NCBI GenBank assembly: GCA_013399875.1 | Contig: VXAZ01018984.1 | Location: 694,902 to 758,901 of the forward strand | DNA length: 64,000 nucleotides | Direction: 5' to 3' | From: Gymnorhina tibicen | Lineage: Eukaryota > Chordata > Aves > Passeriformes > Artamidae | Shown here: piece after piece, positions 1-44,183 of the stretch | How the letters are laid out: each line of letters begins with the position of its first letter | Position numbering within the stretch: position 1 is the first letter of the stretch | Made by a program: the position numbers and the translations under genes | Notes under the pieces: model-generated | Told to the model about the DNA's origin: nothing | Seen by the model: the letters and a program-made list of their open reading frames with translations, nothing else | Database searches by the model: none

Positions 1-1001
1 TTTTGTTAGTGTCATGACAAGATTTGCTGTGAGTTAGGCTCATAATACTTGGGTGAAAACTGTCTATTTCCTGGGTTTTTCTGTTACTTTTTTCCAGTAT
101 CTGTAGAAATATTAGTAGCCACAAAATTAACACTGCTTTTTCACAAAAAGGCTGGGCTTTTTGTTTAGCTGCAGTTAAAACAAGAAAGCAGAAGGATACA
201 ATGTCCTTGGCAGAGCTAATTGAATCTCTTTCCCGATTAACATCGTGGGGGAATGTTTGAGACTCTGTATCCCATCTGCTCAGAGCTTTGTGAGTTGCAG
301 ATTTCGTGCATGAACCTTCCCCATGCAGAGAAGTCCCCTGACTATGAATAGCCCCATGCCAGAGGAAATGAATTTACTGCCAGAGAAATGTGTCATCTTC
401 TCATCTTTGAGTCTAATGTCAAGAGTAGGGAAAGTTGGTTTCTCAGTGGGAAAATTTTGTATTTCCTTGAAGCCAGAATGTGTTACCTGCTGAAAATTGC
501 CTCCTGAAGTGCTTGAAAAGCAGCGCCTGTTTGGTTGTCACCTGTTCAGTCATCATGTGTATGTGATATGCTCTGTTGCTTGCATGCTCTCCTAAGGTAA
601 CATGTCCCGAAGCATCTTCAGGACAAGTGTACCTGCTGCAGTACCCATTCCTGTTGTCACATGTTCTGCCTCTCTGCTGGTGACCCATCATGGTGTTTGG
701 TCCTCACCTCTTTGGATACACTTGAGACATGCTTAGAGACGTGCTATGTCTTGTGTGCTGTCACCAGGTGTATTCAGATGTGCCATCATGTTTTGGGTTG
801 GCTTCAGTCTGGTCATGTTTGCCAGTATTTCTGAGTCAGTACGTGTTTGGGCACACATTTTAGCTTACGGTCAGTGATGTGCTGTCAAATGCAGTCGGTC
901 TCCTGCTTGAGACGTGCTTGAAAGCATGCTCTTCCTTTCTGAACTACGTATTCTTCCATTGGTGCTGTCTGTGCTAATCTGGTGTTTGTTTCTCACCCCA
1001 G
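1..1001 (+). other. WDFY3: Intron of WDFY3 (3' part)
   Basis: This is intronic sequence upstream of the first recognisable WDFY3 exon. I found no stretch that continues the protein upstream of the codons starting at 1002, and the open frames here are short and unrelated to known families. The intron ends in a pyrimidine-rich acceptor (tctcaccccag). The preceding exon must lie outside the window. Confidence 0.8.
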
Positions 1002-32270
<31,269 letters not shown>

Positions 32271-35200
32271 TGGGGGTCTGGCAAACCTCCTCCAGCCCCG
32301 CTGTCACTCCAGGAACCAGTGAGAGCATCAGAAGGGATTGGAATATTGTCTGTTTACACTTATGTTTATACTGCATTCTAAGCACTAAAAGTAAAAAGGG
32401 ATCATTGCATTGGTTTGTGTTGACAGAAGGCAGACGAGGCGAACAGTGAATCGAAGAGAAGAGCAAGGCCCAGGAAGACACGGTTAATAACCACAAATCC
32501 AACAGAACTGGCAGCCCCTAAACCCACGCTGACGTGGCTGTCGAGAAAATCCTCACTTATCCTAAACACCCCTTCTTGTCTTGTTTTTGTAGAGTTAGTC
32601 ATCTTAACCGGGGGGAGGGGAGGGCAAGGCTTTTTAGAAGATAGTTGTAAATCTGCCTTCTTCGCAAGCAACTGTGTATATTGTAAATAGGTATAACGGC
32701 CTTTTTATCTAAATATGAACTTAACTGCCTGTTACATGGGACTTCAGATTAACCACTGTACTTTGTGTGGCATCTTTATCTCATCTATCAATTTAAATAC
32801 GAATGTTTAAAAAAAAAAAAAAACAGAAAACTCGAAGGCATTATGTGTATTTCTGTTCAAAATCCAGTCTGTGCATGTTTGTTCTTTCAGTTGCCCACAG
32901 TATCTTAATTTAAGTGAGGCTATTCATAGAATTACATGGGTTTTTTCAAAAGAAAACATTTTTGAGAATAGGAACTTGGAGTATTTTATTCTAGCTGTAA
33001 GATAACCAGGAACTAAATTGTACACTTGTGTTGCATTTTATACCAAACTATTTACCACCTCAGTGTTATTCATATTTAATAAGGCCTCTTTTATACATAT
33101 GTCAGAGCTGCAGTTTTGTTAATTACTTACTGTTCATTAGCAGCTGATTCATGCAGTGCAAGAACCAGCTTTTACCTTCTTTAGTCAATAGCAATTGGCT
33201 TTTGCTTATAGGTACAGAATTAATCTCTTGTGCATAAAATTTAACCGCTGTTGTCCCGCAGCTTCTTTGCAAAAAAAAACCTTTTGGAACAACTTTAGGC
33301 GTTGCTCTAAAGCAGGGTGATCTTGGCCATGTCAGAAATGCTCCTCGGAGCTCTCTTTGTCATTCAGCACACACCGTCAGCTTGAGGACAGCAGTAGATT
33401 TCCATTATGGTTTTTAAGTTTCAATATGAATTTAATTGCAGTATTTTTTTACTACTCTGTCATTTATTTTGCACTACATGTGGGATGAAGTAGAGACACT
33501 GATATCCACTGGGGTTAGAGCACGTGCATTGGATAGGCCCATGGACTTAATTTCTGCATGAGGTCTTGCCCAGTGGGTTTTTGTTTGGGTGAGGGGGGAG
33601 AGGGAGGGCAGCAGGCAGGCTGGTGGTCGGTTTGGTTTTGTTTTTTTAACGTATGTGTATATATTTTGTAAATGGGTGACAAACTGATCTAGAGCTAGGT
33701 ATATTCACAATGGATTCTTTTAAATAGAGGTAAGGATATGACCCAGACCAACAGAAGACAGGTGGCTGTGGTAGTACTGGAGTGAATGTAGTCACTCACA
33801 GGGACGAGATTATCCTTCACTTGGAATGACTTGGGCAAACTCTGGCCCTGGGACAGCAAATCCTTAAAACCAGCATTGTCGTTGGAATGGCACCATCGAA
33901 AATGCCAGGCCCTCTGTGCTGGGGTGAGTTCCTTCCAGAGGGTTCCTGGCACTGTGGGGGCACCCCTGTCTTCTCTTGATTTGAGCTTTTAGCGGTGAAT
34001 TATTTGTTAATTCTGACCACTTACTATTTACCCTGGTATCACATGTTTATGCACTGAAGGTTAAATACGTATTTTGATACTTGTTTATTATGTATGTGCT
34101 GGTCTGTAAAATGAGGTATATTCCTGTTTTGGTATGTATACTAGGTCCCCAAATGAACAGAAGGGCTTCTCTAGAGCCCTTGCACACTGTTGAGTAAATG
34201 CAGGTTTGTTGAGCTTAGCTGACCCAAATTTTGGATCCAAAGAGTGATGGTCAAGTAGCCACACTGACTGCTGGCTGCCTGACAGATTTGACCCTAAAAA
34301 CAGGAAGAGGTCCTCAGTAAGCATGTGCGGAGCACTGGAATTTCTGTGTTCAGCTGTTCTCTCTAACGTTGCCTTCACCCTTCCCAAAATGATGCAAAAC
34401 CAGCATAGTTCAGAAGACAGGCTAGTGGCCTTAATGTTTTCTGTTTGAAGAAAAGGCTATTTTAACAACTCTTAGATGCCTTTGAGTCCGCAGTTTTCCT
34501 CCCCTTGCCTCCAGATTTCCAAATCACCCCCAAATTTAAGGAAGCCTTCTTTTCTGTGGACTGCAACTTGTACAGCCACGCGATTAAACCCTGCTAAAAG
34601 CCAGGCTGTGACAACGGCGCTGATGCGATCCAGCACTGAAGCAAGGGCACAGTCCTGCCTGGGGCACGGGGACAGGGGCTCTCAGCCACAGCGACGCGTC
34701 CTACGGGTGTTGTTCCGCGCCTGCGGCGTTTGGCGGCGCACTAAAGAAATCCTTATTCTTTACAAATTCTGCAGTGTGCAGGCTAGGCCCAGTTTACATT
34801 TTGCAAGCAAACCACCACAGCCCTCTGACTTAATTCTGTTCCCAAAAAACCACGTTTTTGCTTGTTGGAGGCGGAGGGGGACAAACACACCTGCTCGTAT
34901 TTCCTCTGGCAGCTGGTGCTGTGGACAGCTGTGGTGTTCACATGGGAGTGGGGTTTTTTTCCATTTCATTCGAGCTTCTAATGCAAATACTTGCTTTGTT
35001 TTCCATGTAAAAATCTGTTGAGCAAAAATATACTCATGTACACTAACATTAGTAGACTGTATTCTCTGCAAGTACCTCACATGTCTTCTCCTGCCTTGTT
35101 CTTTGTAGTAAACTTATCCATGTACTCCTAACATTCGTACGTAGTGTGCAACTGTAATGTCATGCTTTGAGAGGGGGTTGGCTGCCTCCAACCAACATTC

Positions 35201-35750
35201 ATCAGTTCAATAGCAAAACACTTTAGATAAGTTATTTTGCACTTTCTTATGTATAAAATTGGTAGAAACTTATATTTGCTTTGTATCATTTAAAGACTCC
35301 TTTTGTTTCGGTAAATGAACTGTGTATAAAATACTTATGCAGTTAAAACTGTTTTTAGAAAGTATTTTTAATTTCAGCAAGTTTGGTTACTTGTTGCATG
35401 ACTATTAACACAGCTGACTTTTTGTGTCAGTGCAATGTATATTTTTTTTGTCCTGTTATTAACTTGTAAGCCCTAGTTAAATGGCCATTTATTTGTACAG
35501 CATCAGGAGTAAATTGAAGATAACTGGCTAAGACTGGAGTGTGGAATTTTGTACTATATTGCAGAATCCAATATCTGTTTTTTGGTGGTTACGTAAAAGG
35601 CCTGACGATTTACTATCTAGTGTGCAATCTGTGATATCTGAATGTTCATTGTATATTTGTCTCCAATGCAAAAAGGTAGAGTAACACAATTACAACAATA
35701 CATGATTAAATGCAATAGTTCAGGTACTGAAGTATTTTTTTTTCATTTCA

Positions 35751-35756
35751 AATAAA
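35751..35756 (+). terminator. WDFY3: Poly(A) signal, proximal (WDFY3)
   Basis: Canonical AATAAA. About 20 nt downstream a CA-containing stretch (ccaccaaaaag) is followed by a T/G-rich element (ctgttttgcatttgttgg), the expected layout for cleavage near 35,775. Confidence 0.75.
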
Positions 35757-35820
35757 TACCTGCTATTTACCACCAAAAAGCTGTTTTGCATTTGTTGGAA
35801 AGACACAACATTTGCAGCTA

Positions 35821-35826
35821 AATAAA
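35821..35826 (+). terminator. WDFY3: Poly(A) signal, distal (WDFY3)
   Basis: Canonical AATAAA 70 bp after the proximal one, with a T/G-rich stretch (acatttttctgtgtc) about 35 nt downstream. Either site, or both, could end the mRNA. Confidence 0.6.
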
Positions 35827-35850
35827 CATTTTTAACTCGGGAGTGGTAAC

Positions 35851-38570
35851 TAATGAGTAACATTTTTCTGTGTCATCATGAGGAGTAAGTTTCTATTACT
35901 TGTCACAGTTTTGCTTTCTGAATGTGGGTGTGGCCATCCATGGCGGTGCAGCATGAAATTGTGTGCCTTAAGTTTGTTCTTTTTTGCTTTATACTGTAGA
36001 GTGTGAATTCAGCAGAATCTTGACAGTGTGTAGAAGAACAGGCTGTGCCAATATAATGGAAGCAGACAGAAAAGAATTACTTAAGTCATGCTGGATAAAG
36101 GCAGTGGAAAAGGAGCTGAGCCACATCTTGGTTATATAGGGTGGTAATGTCCACTTTTCCCAGGTTCAAGCATTTCACACTCAGCCATTTCCACATTTTA
36201 AATCTTTCCACACGCTGAAAAAACACTTTAACAGTTTTGGGGGAGTTACTGTGCTCAGTGTGGCTGCAAACACTTGACAGCTGCAGCCTGGGTGTCCTTC
36301 TGCTGCCAGGGAGCAGGTCATGGATGAACCTCACCAAAGCACTCTGACCCAGGTAACCATGCCAGCTCCGGGCTGTGGGCTCTTGCCTCCCACTCTTTTT
36401 GGGGAGAGGCTTCCTACTAACAGTAGCTCCAGGCTGCTCTGTGCAGCTGGGTCATTTACTATATGCAGTATTTCAGGCTCATTTTCCCTGGCTCATTTTC
36501 CCAGTATGGTGGAGAGCGGAGGTGCCAGGAACAAGCATTGGGAAGTGGTGGAGCCCACAATCCTGATGGACTTTTGACTGGGAAAGCCTAGCCCCATGGA
36601 GCACATTGTTGACATTAAGTCAAGGGACTCATTAACACTGGAGTCCCTGTTGCAGATCAGGAGTTGGGAGAGTTGGTTTGGCTCCTTTCTGTCCAGACAA
36701 ACAAACGGGTGACTGATTAGGAAATCCATAGCTCTTGGGAACTTCCTGCACTAAAGCTGGGTCCAGGAGAAGGAGAGAACGGTGACATTTGTGGCAGCTC
36801 TAAGGTCAGTGTTGGAACTGTAAATCCCAACAGGCCTCAGCTGGGCCAGCAGCCAGTTTTGGAGTGGAACAAGGCACTTGTTGAGTGACAGGGCAGCTCC
36901 TTCCAAGTGCCCCAGCCTTTAGCTCTGGCTCCACCACAGTCCCTGCCAGGCAGAAGCACCACCCGGGGCCAGGCATTCCATTTAGCAGGTAAAACCAAAT
37001 TTGTGGCCAGTTTGCTGTGACCAAATTGTCTTTCATGACAGGTGCAGTAACCCAGTTCAGAAAGGTGAGGCTGAGCAGCTTTCCAGGCTCAGTGTTCTGT
37101 GCTGTATAAAATGCATGTGTGTTTTTAAGGAATTCCTGGCAGTGGGACACATCTCTCTCCATGTCAGGACATGGATCTGAATCACGAGTGAGGTTACTGT
37201 GTCACACCGTGTAGAGAGGAGGGTGGGGTAAGCAAGCACAGGAACAGGGCTGATGTGCTGGGAGCCAAATCCTGCCCTGTCTTCCTGAGGGAGTTGAGTG
37301 GCACTGCATGGGATAGGGGACTGGCCCTCCAAAAAAGGGCAATTTGTAAGGAAGGGGACCAAAACTTGGTCACTGATGAACCTATATGCAATCCTGCGTG
37401 CTCAAGAGGGCGCCAGTGCTGCTGGTGCCGGAACTGGGCAGGAGCAGAGACAACCTCTGGGCAGGAGTGTTTCGCGGTAAATACCGAGGTAGGGGGATGT
37501 GTAGCAAGGCTCTTGCCCAGCAGCAGTGATGGAAATCCTGTGCAGGTGAGGTGGGGAGGGTGGTGCTGACACGAGCTCTGGGAAGAGCTTCCAGCCCTTC
37601 CCAGGGGCAGCTTCTGGGGCCAACCAGGTGACAGCAAGGGCTGCTCTCCTCAAAGCTTGGCCGCTCTGCCCAGACCATCTTGAAGCTGGGGGAGGAACCA
37701 CCGTGGTGCTGCTGGTGCTCGGCCGTGCTCCTCTCACGGAGCAGCAGCTCACAGGGATGCTCATTACAGGATAAATGCCCTGGCTGCAGAGAAACCTGGG
37801 AGCCATTTCCCAACTCCTGTGAAAGGCAGAGCTGTCCAGCAGGTTTCCCAACACACCACCCAAGCTCTCCGAATTCACCCATCTGAGCAGTGATTACAAG
37901 ACCAGCATGGGCTATGTGCATTTATCCAAGAGCTGATCAGCTCCAAACTGAGCTGAGATGTGGACTGGCAACAAAGGATAACAAAAAAGGACTCTGTTCC
38001 TAAAAGGAAGTGCTGGGGCTCAGCTGTTGGAAACTGCTAAGACCTCATTGAAGTCAAGGCTGCTGCTTTCAAGGGAGAGAGAGTAAGATCGGTTTGAGCC
38101 CAGCTGTGAAAAGCTGTATGAACTAAAAATACCAGTGATCTCAGGGTTACTTCTGCAGATGAGTTAAAACCTTGGCTCTTATTTTTTTCCTTATAATTTC
38201 TTCAAGAGTAACAGAACAGCCTTGAATTCACGCAGACGCAAAAATACATTTTCCTGCAGAGGCCAAATTTGTTTCTTTGCACTGTGTCACGGGATGGCAT
38301 TGCTCACTGTGACAGCCACCCAGGCAGACAAAAATAGCAAGTTAGAACGGCTCACCCTGGTGCAGCAAAGCCCAGAGACAGGAGGTACTTTGCACTGGTT
38401 ATCACTGGGAGAATGTCTTTGTAGGCAAAGCCTTGGTTATCAGAAGCTTTTTATGGCAAGGACTGAGGCCTGGGGTTAAGAGGACAGTTGTGACACAGCT
38501 TGAGAAGCTGCAGCTTTTCTGGCAGTTGGCAATGCGGTGGAAGAAGAAAAATCCATTTGTAGTGACACAG
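35851..38570. other. Spacer between WDFY3 and PPM1K 3' ends
   Basis: About 2.7 kb of fairly GC-rich sequence (especially 36.8-37.9 kb) between the 3' ends of two convergent genes. Open frames up to 179 codons occur on both strands, but they overlap one another, resemble no family and have the composition expected of GC-rich noncoding DNA. I see no RNA gene or repeat. Confidence 0.65.
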
Positions 38571-38588
38571 CTCCTTAGAAGCCAATTC

Positions 38589-38594
38589 TTTATT
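38589..38594 (-). terminator. PPM1K: Distal poly(A) signal candidate (PPM1K)
   Basis: AATAAA on the minus strand (TTTATT on +). About 25 nt further on the minus strand there is a GTGT-containing element (gctgtgtcac). This is the last good signal before the spacer. Confidence 0.5.
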
Positions 38595-41500
38595 GAAAGA
38601 TCTTGTAAGCATTCCAGTACAGGCTTAGCTGCTCTACTGTAGCTCTGAGTTGATGAAGATGAAAAAACACTTTTAAATCAAGGAAAAAAAAGGCAAGGTG
38701 GACACCTCTATAAAATTTTGTAGTAGACGAAATTCAAACACTGATTACACCGAAGATAAGCATCAAACCACAGGAATTACACACAGCCCTAAGGCAAAGC
38801 ATGTAACAAATGTACACAATTGCACTTAAGTCTGTAAGAAAGTTATGACAGGCACCACTGCCCAAGCACTCCATACCCTGGGTGAAGAGGGCACCTGATG
38901 GGTATCTCTGCATTCAGAACAGCAGTTTGGAACCAAGGAATACCCTTGGTTTCTGTACCGTACATTTGGCTTCTCGGGTGAGTGAGCATTGACCCAGCAG
39001 TGCCCAACAGAAGGTGTTTAAGAAAAATAATTATTAAACCAGTTTCACTGGTAGCTGTTGTTTTGTGCTTCTCCCTTATCTAAAAATCCCAAAGTCTAAC
39101 CACAGCACATCCACCTGCTGAGACAGAAAATGTGGCTCATGGAACCCTGATCCTTGGATCAGGAACTCGGCAGAAATCCTGTAGTGAGTCTGAGTTCCTC
39201 ACAATTTCCAAACATGTAAAAAGCAGTGATATTGCTGATTTCTCTCCACAGCCCCGTTCTCAGCTGCTCCAGCATTATTCTCCAGCTTTGAGCATTTCAG
39301 CCCAAAGGTACTGGCTGTAATGAAGGCCTATATGAAATTAATTACTGGATCTTCCCCCCATTTCAGTCTCTTGTGCTATGTTCATCATCCAGAGAGACCA
39401 GCTCACCTAAATCCAGGCTGCAAATCACATTTTTGTGAGTTCCCTCTATAAAGCACAACCCTCCCCCCTTTCCAGGTGGTGGAGAGACTTAAGTTGGAAA
39501 TCCATCTGCAGTCTCAACACCTCTCCTGCTAAGTCCTCCAGCAACATGAGGCCCCCAGTGCCTTCCATATCCCGACAGTAAAAATGAATACTTAGCTGGA
39601 CAGCATTTTCTGCTCTTCTGCACCCACAGCCCACCCTCCTGCAGTGCCTGTACAGAGAGAGATTCCACTGCTCCAGGCGGGGTGTTCAGGCAAGAAAATA
39701 TTCTTACCAAGTCCAGTGGAGTTCAGAATCCACCCCCTAAAAGGTAGAAAAAAGGGAACATTTTTTACAGTTTGCTCAGCAGGTCACCTTTAACATTTGG
39801 TTCGGTCTGTAATAAACAAAAAATACTCTTTTTGTTGGAACCTCAGATGCACGGGAAAGACAGAGAGCTAGAGAGCAAACATTCCATTTTGTTTCATTCG
39901 AAGTGTGAGATCCTCCACTGTCCTGGAATAATAAACCTCTCTGACAGGCAGCTGCCGCTGTTAGGACAATTTGCTCTTTGTCCTCAAGCTGAAGGAGCTC
40001 TGCTGTGCAGGAGGATCTTGCCAGTCCCTGGGGGGTACAGTGGAGCTGGTTGCTTGCAGAGCTGCCACGGGCAGCTGGAGGCTTAGAGACCAGATAGAAA
40101 GCCTAGAAGTGTTTATGGGGCCTGGCTGAGATGGAGCTCATTTCCCCACAGAGTCCTCACAGTGCTGGGCTCTGTGCTGGCACCTGAAAAGGGGTTGGTA
40201 GCACTCTTTATTAACTACCTTTATCTTGACCAGGTTCTGGGGTTTTTTTCATTTTATTTTCTCCCTCCTGCCCCACCCTGCCAAGGAGGGGAGTGATAGA
40301 GCAGCTTGGTGGGCACCTGATGTCCAGCCAAGGTCCACCTTCCACGGTCCTTTTTGGGACCCAACATGGGACATGGAGAATGGCAGCTTTGTATCCAGCG
40401 TGCTACTGCTACAGCAGTGGCAGCCTCCTGTGGGAGACAGGGAGTTTTCTGGCTGCACTGCTTATCCCTTCACATGACTGAAGCTGGGAATGTGTTAGGA
40501 CAAACAGTGGCTCTGGACTTTGTCCTGGCATGGATGGCCTTGCTGTGCAGTGGGAGCTGTCTTGCCTCCCCATGAGGATGAGGGAATACATCTCCCTCTC
40601 CCCACTCTGGACTGATGTGGATGATTGTGCAGGTTCCAGAGGTCCTTGTTCATGTTTACAAGAGCTGTTAATGCTACCAATTAACACTGTTGGCACATAA
40701 TGGGGTTGGTGGAATCCGGTGTCATCGTGGTGTAAGAGAAGATTTTTGGGTGAGGCAATACTGAAACGCACCCTGAGGCGGCTGTTCCCTGGCTGGCAGG
40801 GGGTGTGGAGGGATTTGGGCAGGTTCCCAGGACAGGTGTCACCTCCCAGAGCCTGGGACTTTACACCTGAACAGGCAACAACCCCGGCAAACCGGTGTGT
40901 CACTGAGAGAGGGGTGCCTTGCCCACCCCAGTGGAAACCCGCAGCTTTTGCCCCATGCCGGGGCCTGGCCTGTGCCTGCCCAGCCTCAGCTCAGTGCTGA
41001 GAGGGCTGGGCTTGGGGCGGGACTCCAACAGCAGCAGCAGCTACAGGAACTGCCCCAGGAGAGAAAAAGAAATGGGACAAGGGAAATGATGGGTCCATAC
41101 CATCGATTAGTGAGGAAGGAGGAAGAAGAGGACAGGTTTGACTGAGATGTCGGTTCTTCAGTAAATAAAGCAGAGGAAGGAGAGTGAATTCAGACAGGAT
41201 GCAGAAACTGCCCTGCCCCTGACCTCTTCAGAGCTTTGAGACATGGAAAGGTTTCAGCCACCAGCCAGGTAAGGGGATCGCTGCCTGGCTGATCCAGTGC
41301 TGGGATTACGGGACCAACAGCCAGGAATGGAAGGCAAGGAAGCCCAGCAGCTGGCATCCCTTGCTAGGGACCAAGGAACTGAGAGAGGAATTGGAAAAGA
41401 GGCAGCACTTTGCAGTCTCTGGAGAAGGCTCAAGTGTGAGGATGGTCTTGTGAACTCCCCTGGAAAGTGGAATCGTGCAAATAAAGGCATCCAGTACCTG

Positions 41501-43186
41501 AGAACCAGTGGTGCTGGAAACCATCTACAGTGATCTAGTGAGGTCTCCAAAGATCCAGAGGATGTCCTGTGCACACAGGCTGAGTGGAGAATGGTGATTC
41601 AAACTGCTCCAGCATCATATTCTAAGCTTGGCAGCAATGTGTTGCTGGATATGGATACACCAACCACGGAGAGTGTCTCTTCTTGGGTTCAAAACTTTGC
41701 ACCAAATCTATCTCTTCATCCCTATGGAGCAGCACCTTGGCTTCCAGGGGTGCCCCAGGAAATCAGTCCCAGTCAGATGGGAAGGGAGCCCCAGGCACAT
41801 GGTGCCCCCCAGTTCTTCCTGCATGCCCAGGGGAACACAAGAGGCAGTGGGAGGGTGGTGAGCTGGAAGCCCATCAACAGGAACTGAGAGGCAAGGGAGC
41901 TGCTGAGAAGGGGTCACCCAATGGAAAGGACTGGAGGTGAGATGGTGCCCGGGAGTCCTTCCCAATCCAAGTGTTTCTGTGACAGTAAAGAAGCAGTAAT
42001 AGCAACCAATACACCTCAATCTAATGATCCTCTGTTCTGCAGAGCTTTGTCTTATCCCTTCCTTGGTAAAATTTCAAAGAAGCTATGGATGGATCCTTCT
42101 CCTGAGAAGACAACCACTCTCTCAGGAGAAATAAAAGCCCCCAACAGCAACCATCCTGACCTCAGGTGAACACCACACCCCAGCCCTGGGGAAAATCTGA
42201 GGAGAGAGGGAATTACGACTGTAAACCAGTGGTCTGCTCACTAGAGAGGCCTGGGCACCAGCACCCAGTACAGCAGATTCACACACACCTCTGCAGCTAC
42301 AACCCAAATATGTACATTATACACACCATGTAACACAAGTGATGGCACAGACAAAACCAGTGCCCCCTGAACACCCAGTACTTAATGCTGTCAGTACAAC
42401 ACATGCTCTGCTGGGTGCTGCTAGGCCTTCCACCAGAGACAAGGAAAAACGACTGCCTAAGGGGTAACCCTGGACTAAAAGGAAAGGGATAAAAGTAATG
42501 CAGATATGTATTTCACACTGGAAAATCAGAGTCAGGCCAGGCATCTCAGATTTTTTTTTTTTTTTTGCAAGGCAATTTAGTATCAGGCAATTTCACTTTC
42601 ATTTTTTGTTTTTACAACTTGTGTGCTGTTGGAAGCACCCATAGAAGGAAAAATATTGTGGCAAACCTGAGAAAAGACCAGTTCTTCTCTGCCCATATTT
42701 CACTGCCACAGGAGCTGACAGCTGACGTGGAATGGAGGAAGTAGGAGGTCTGAACGAGGCACACTGGGACAGATCTTCACCTGTGCCAACATGTCACCTG
42801 CAGTCCGTGTCACAACAGTGATACGAGCTGGATCAGAGCTCTGGTCCCCCCATGCCTCACTGAACACAGATTCCCCCCAAGAAGAGAAGTGGAAACACTT
42901 CCTTTAAGTATGAAGTTCCTTTCTGGTGTCTGAAAATCTGACATCCACTAGAAACAATACACAAAACTTACAGAAGTTACCTTACATTATTAAAATGCTC
43001 TTTCCTTTCTCTAGCTTACTTGGGGCATTTCACATCTCCTTGTGTACCGTGAAGAGACGTGAGAGATCACAACTAACTCCAACACCTTCAGCAGAGGGCA
43101 GGAAAATCCTCATGTACGTATGAAGAAATAAACTGTCTTACGCATCAGATCTTGAAGAGTAAACTCTTTGAAATTAGCTTATTTTC

Positions 43187-43192
43187 TTTATT
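43187..43192 (-). terminator. PPM1K: Proximal poly(A) signal candidate (PPM1K)
   Basis: AATAAA on the minus strand, 860 nt past the PPM1K stop and immediately preceded by a run of T on that strand. The downstream sequence (aaagaaaataagc) is A-rich rather than GT-rich, so efficient use is doubtful. Confidence 0.4.
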
Positions 43193-43601
43193 AAAAAAAA
43201 AAAATAAATTCAAGTTGATGAGAGTCTCTGGATATCAAAACTGTGCGTCTTTTTCCCTCCTCTGTGCTCCTGTCAGGCAGTGACACAGCAAAGAGAAGAC
43301 AGTGCAAGGGGCTGCTGCACGGTCCACAGAGACCGTACAGGCTTTGGACCCAATGGAGAAAGGTTCCCATCTGTCCAACAGCACGTGGCTCCAGCCTGCT
43401 CTGTCTCCTTGGAGCTAGAGGATCACTGATGACGGCGGTGAGAGCATAAAGCAGCACTGTTTAGGGAACTTGTACAGCTACACCATATGCCACTGGCATC
43501 AGAAACCTAACATTCTGAAACTTCTCCTTTATTTTTCACCCACTTCTCCTGGAGCACAGGAGAGTTTTGGGTGGCTGCATCAGAGGAAGACAACAAACCC
43601 T

Positions 43602-43619
43602 CTTTCTTTCTTTCTTTCT
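43602..43619. repeat. (CTTT)n microsatellite
   Basis: A short tandem run of ctttc units (about four copies of CTTT) within the PPM1K 3'UTR region. Confidence 0.8.
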
Positions 43620-44051
43620 GCCTAAGAACATTGTGCGTTTGTTCCCCTGTGTTTTATCGTACAAGGAAGCCAGCATGTGGCTCAGGGACTCACAGCTGCC
43701 AGGGAACTGAGGGTCCTGGGGAATACAAGTAGGTATGAAACGACTGTGCAGCCCCTCCAGCCTCAGGTGAAAGCCCAGAACCTCGTCTATGTGAACAAAG
43801 TGATGTGTGGAGCTGCTGGGGCTACAAACCCAGGAGGCTGCCCCGATGCCGCCTGGAATAACGTGGGCAGCAAGACACGGTCAGCCGTAAGCAACAACAG
43901 GCACTACACACCAAGGGAGCAGTGGCACCTTCTAACACTGGGAGCAGAAGAGATGGACAAGACACTGAGTCAGCCTAGGAACAGATGGAGGTGTTCTCCT
44001 GTAGCACGCTCTGTCCAGGTGATGGGAGGAAAGGATCGCTTGGCATTGTCT

Positions 44052-44183
44052 TCATGCCCACCTCCCGCTGGAAGCGAAACTGCGGCTGAAGGAGAAGGTG
44101 ACCTCCCCGTTCTTGTACTTGCCCCAAGCTCCAAATGGCACTATGACAACGGTGCTGTTGTCTTCAGAGCCAAACTGCACTGC
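44052..44183 (-). CDS. PPM1K: PPM1K coding exon 6 (last)
   Basis: 43 codons plus TGA (44,054-44,052). It reads [20 protein letters not shown] then [19 protein letters not shown] and GRWA. EDN supplies the last metal-site acidic residues of PP2C. Acceptor tctctcag. Confidence 0.96.
   Translation of the reverse strand, partial: AVQFGSEDNSTVVIVPFGAWGKYKNGEVTFSFSRSFASSGRWA

Larger units (their letters stand above)
32271..35850 (+). other. WDFY3: WDFY3 3'UTR
   Basis: About 3.5 kb of mostly AT-rich sequence follows the stop and runs to two AATAAA signals. It holds two Pumilio-type TGTANATA sites (32,682 and 33,656), two GTGCAAT heptamers matching the miR-25/32/92 seed (35,430 and 35,622) and one GCACTTT matching the miR-17/20/106 seed (35,239). 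These are sequence matches only. A GC-richer island at about 34.5-34.8 kb contains an accidental 181-codon frame. The UTR length is close to the mammalian one from general knowledge. Confidence 0.8.
38571..44051 (-). other. PPM1K: PPM1K 3'UTR (long form, inferred)
   Basis: From the PPM1K stop the minus strand runs without a recognisable gene to an AATAAA at 38,589-38,594. If that is the last signal, the 3'UTR is about 5.5 kb. A nearer AATAAA at 43,187 would make it under 1 kb. The AT-rich terminal few hundred bases (38.6-38.9 kb on the minus strand) look like a typical conserved UTR end. Extent is inference. Confidence 0.45.

Noticed and set aside
34476..35021. 181-codon open frame on the + strand
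   Set aside because: It lies inside the WDFY3 3'UTR in a short GC-rich island and has no homology or good coding signature.
37382..37921. Overlapping 147-179 codon frames on the minus strand
   Set aside because: Several frames of the same GC-rich spacer are open at once, which argues for composition rather than coding.
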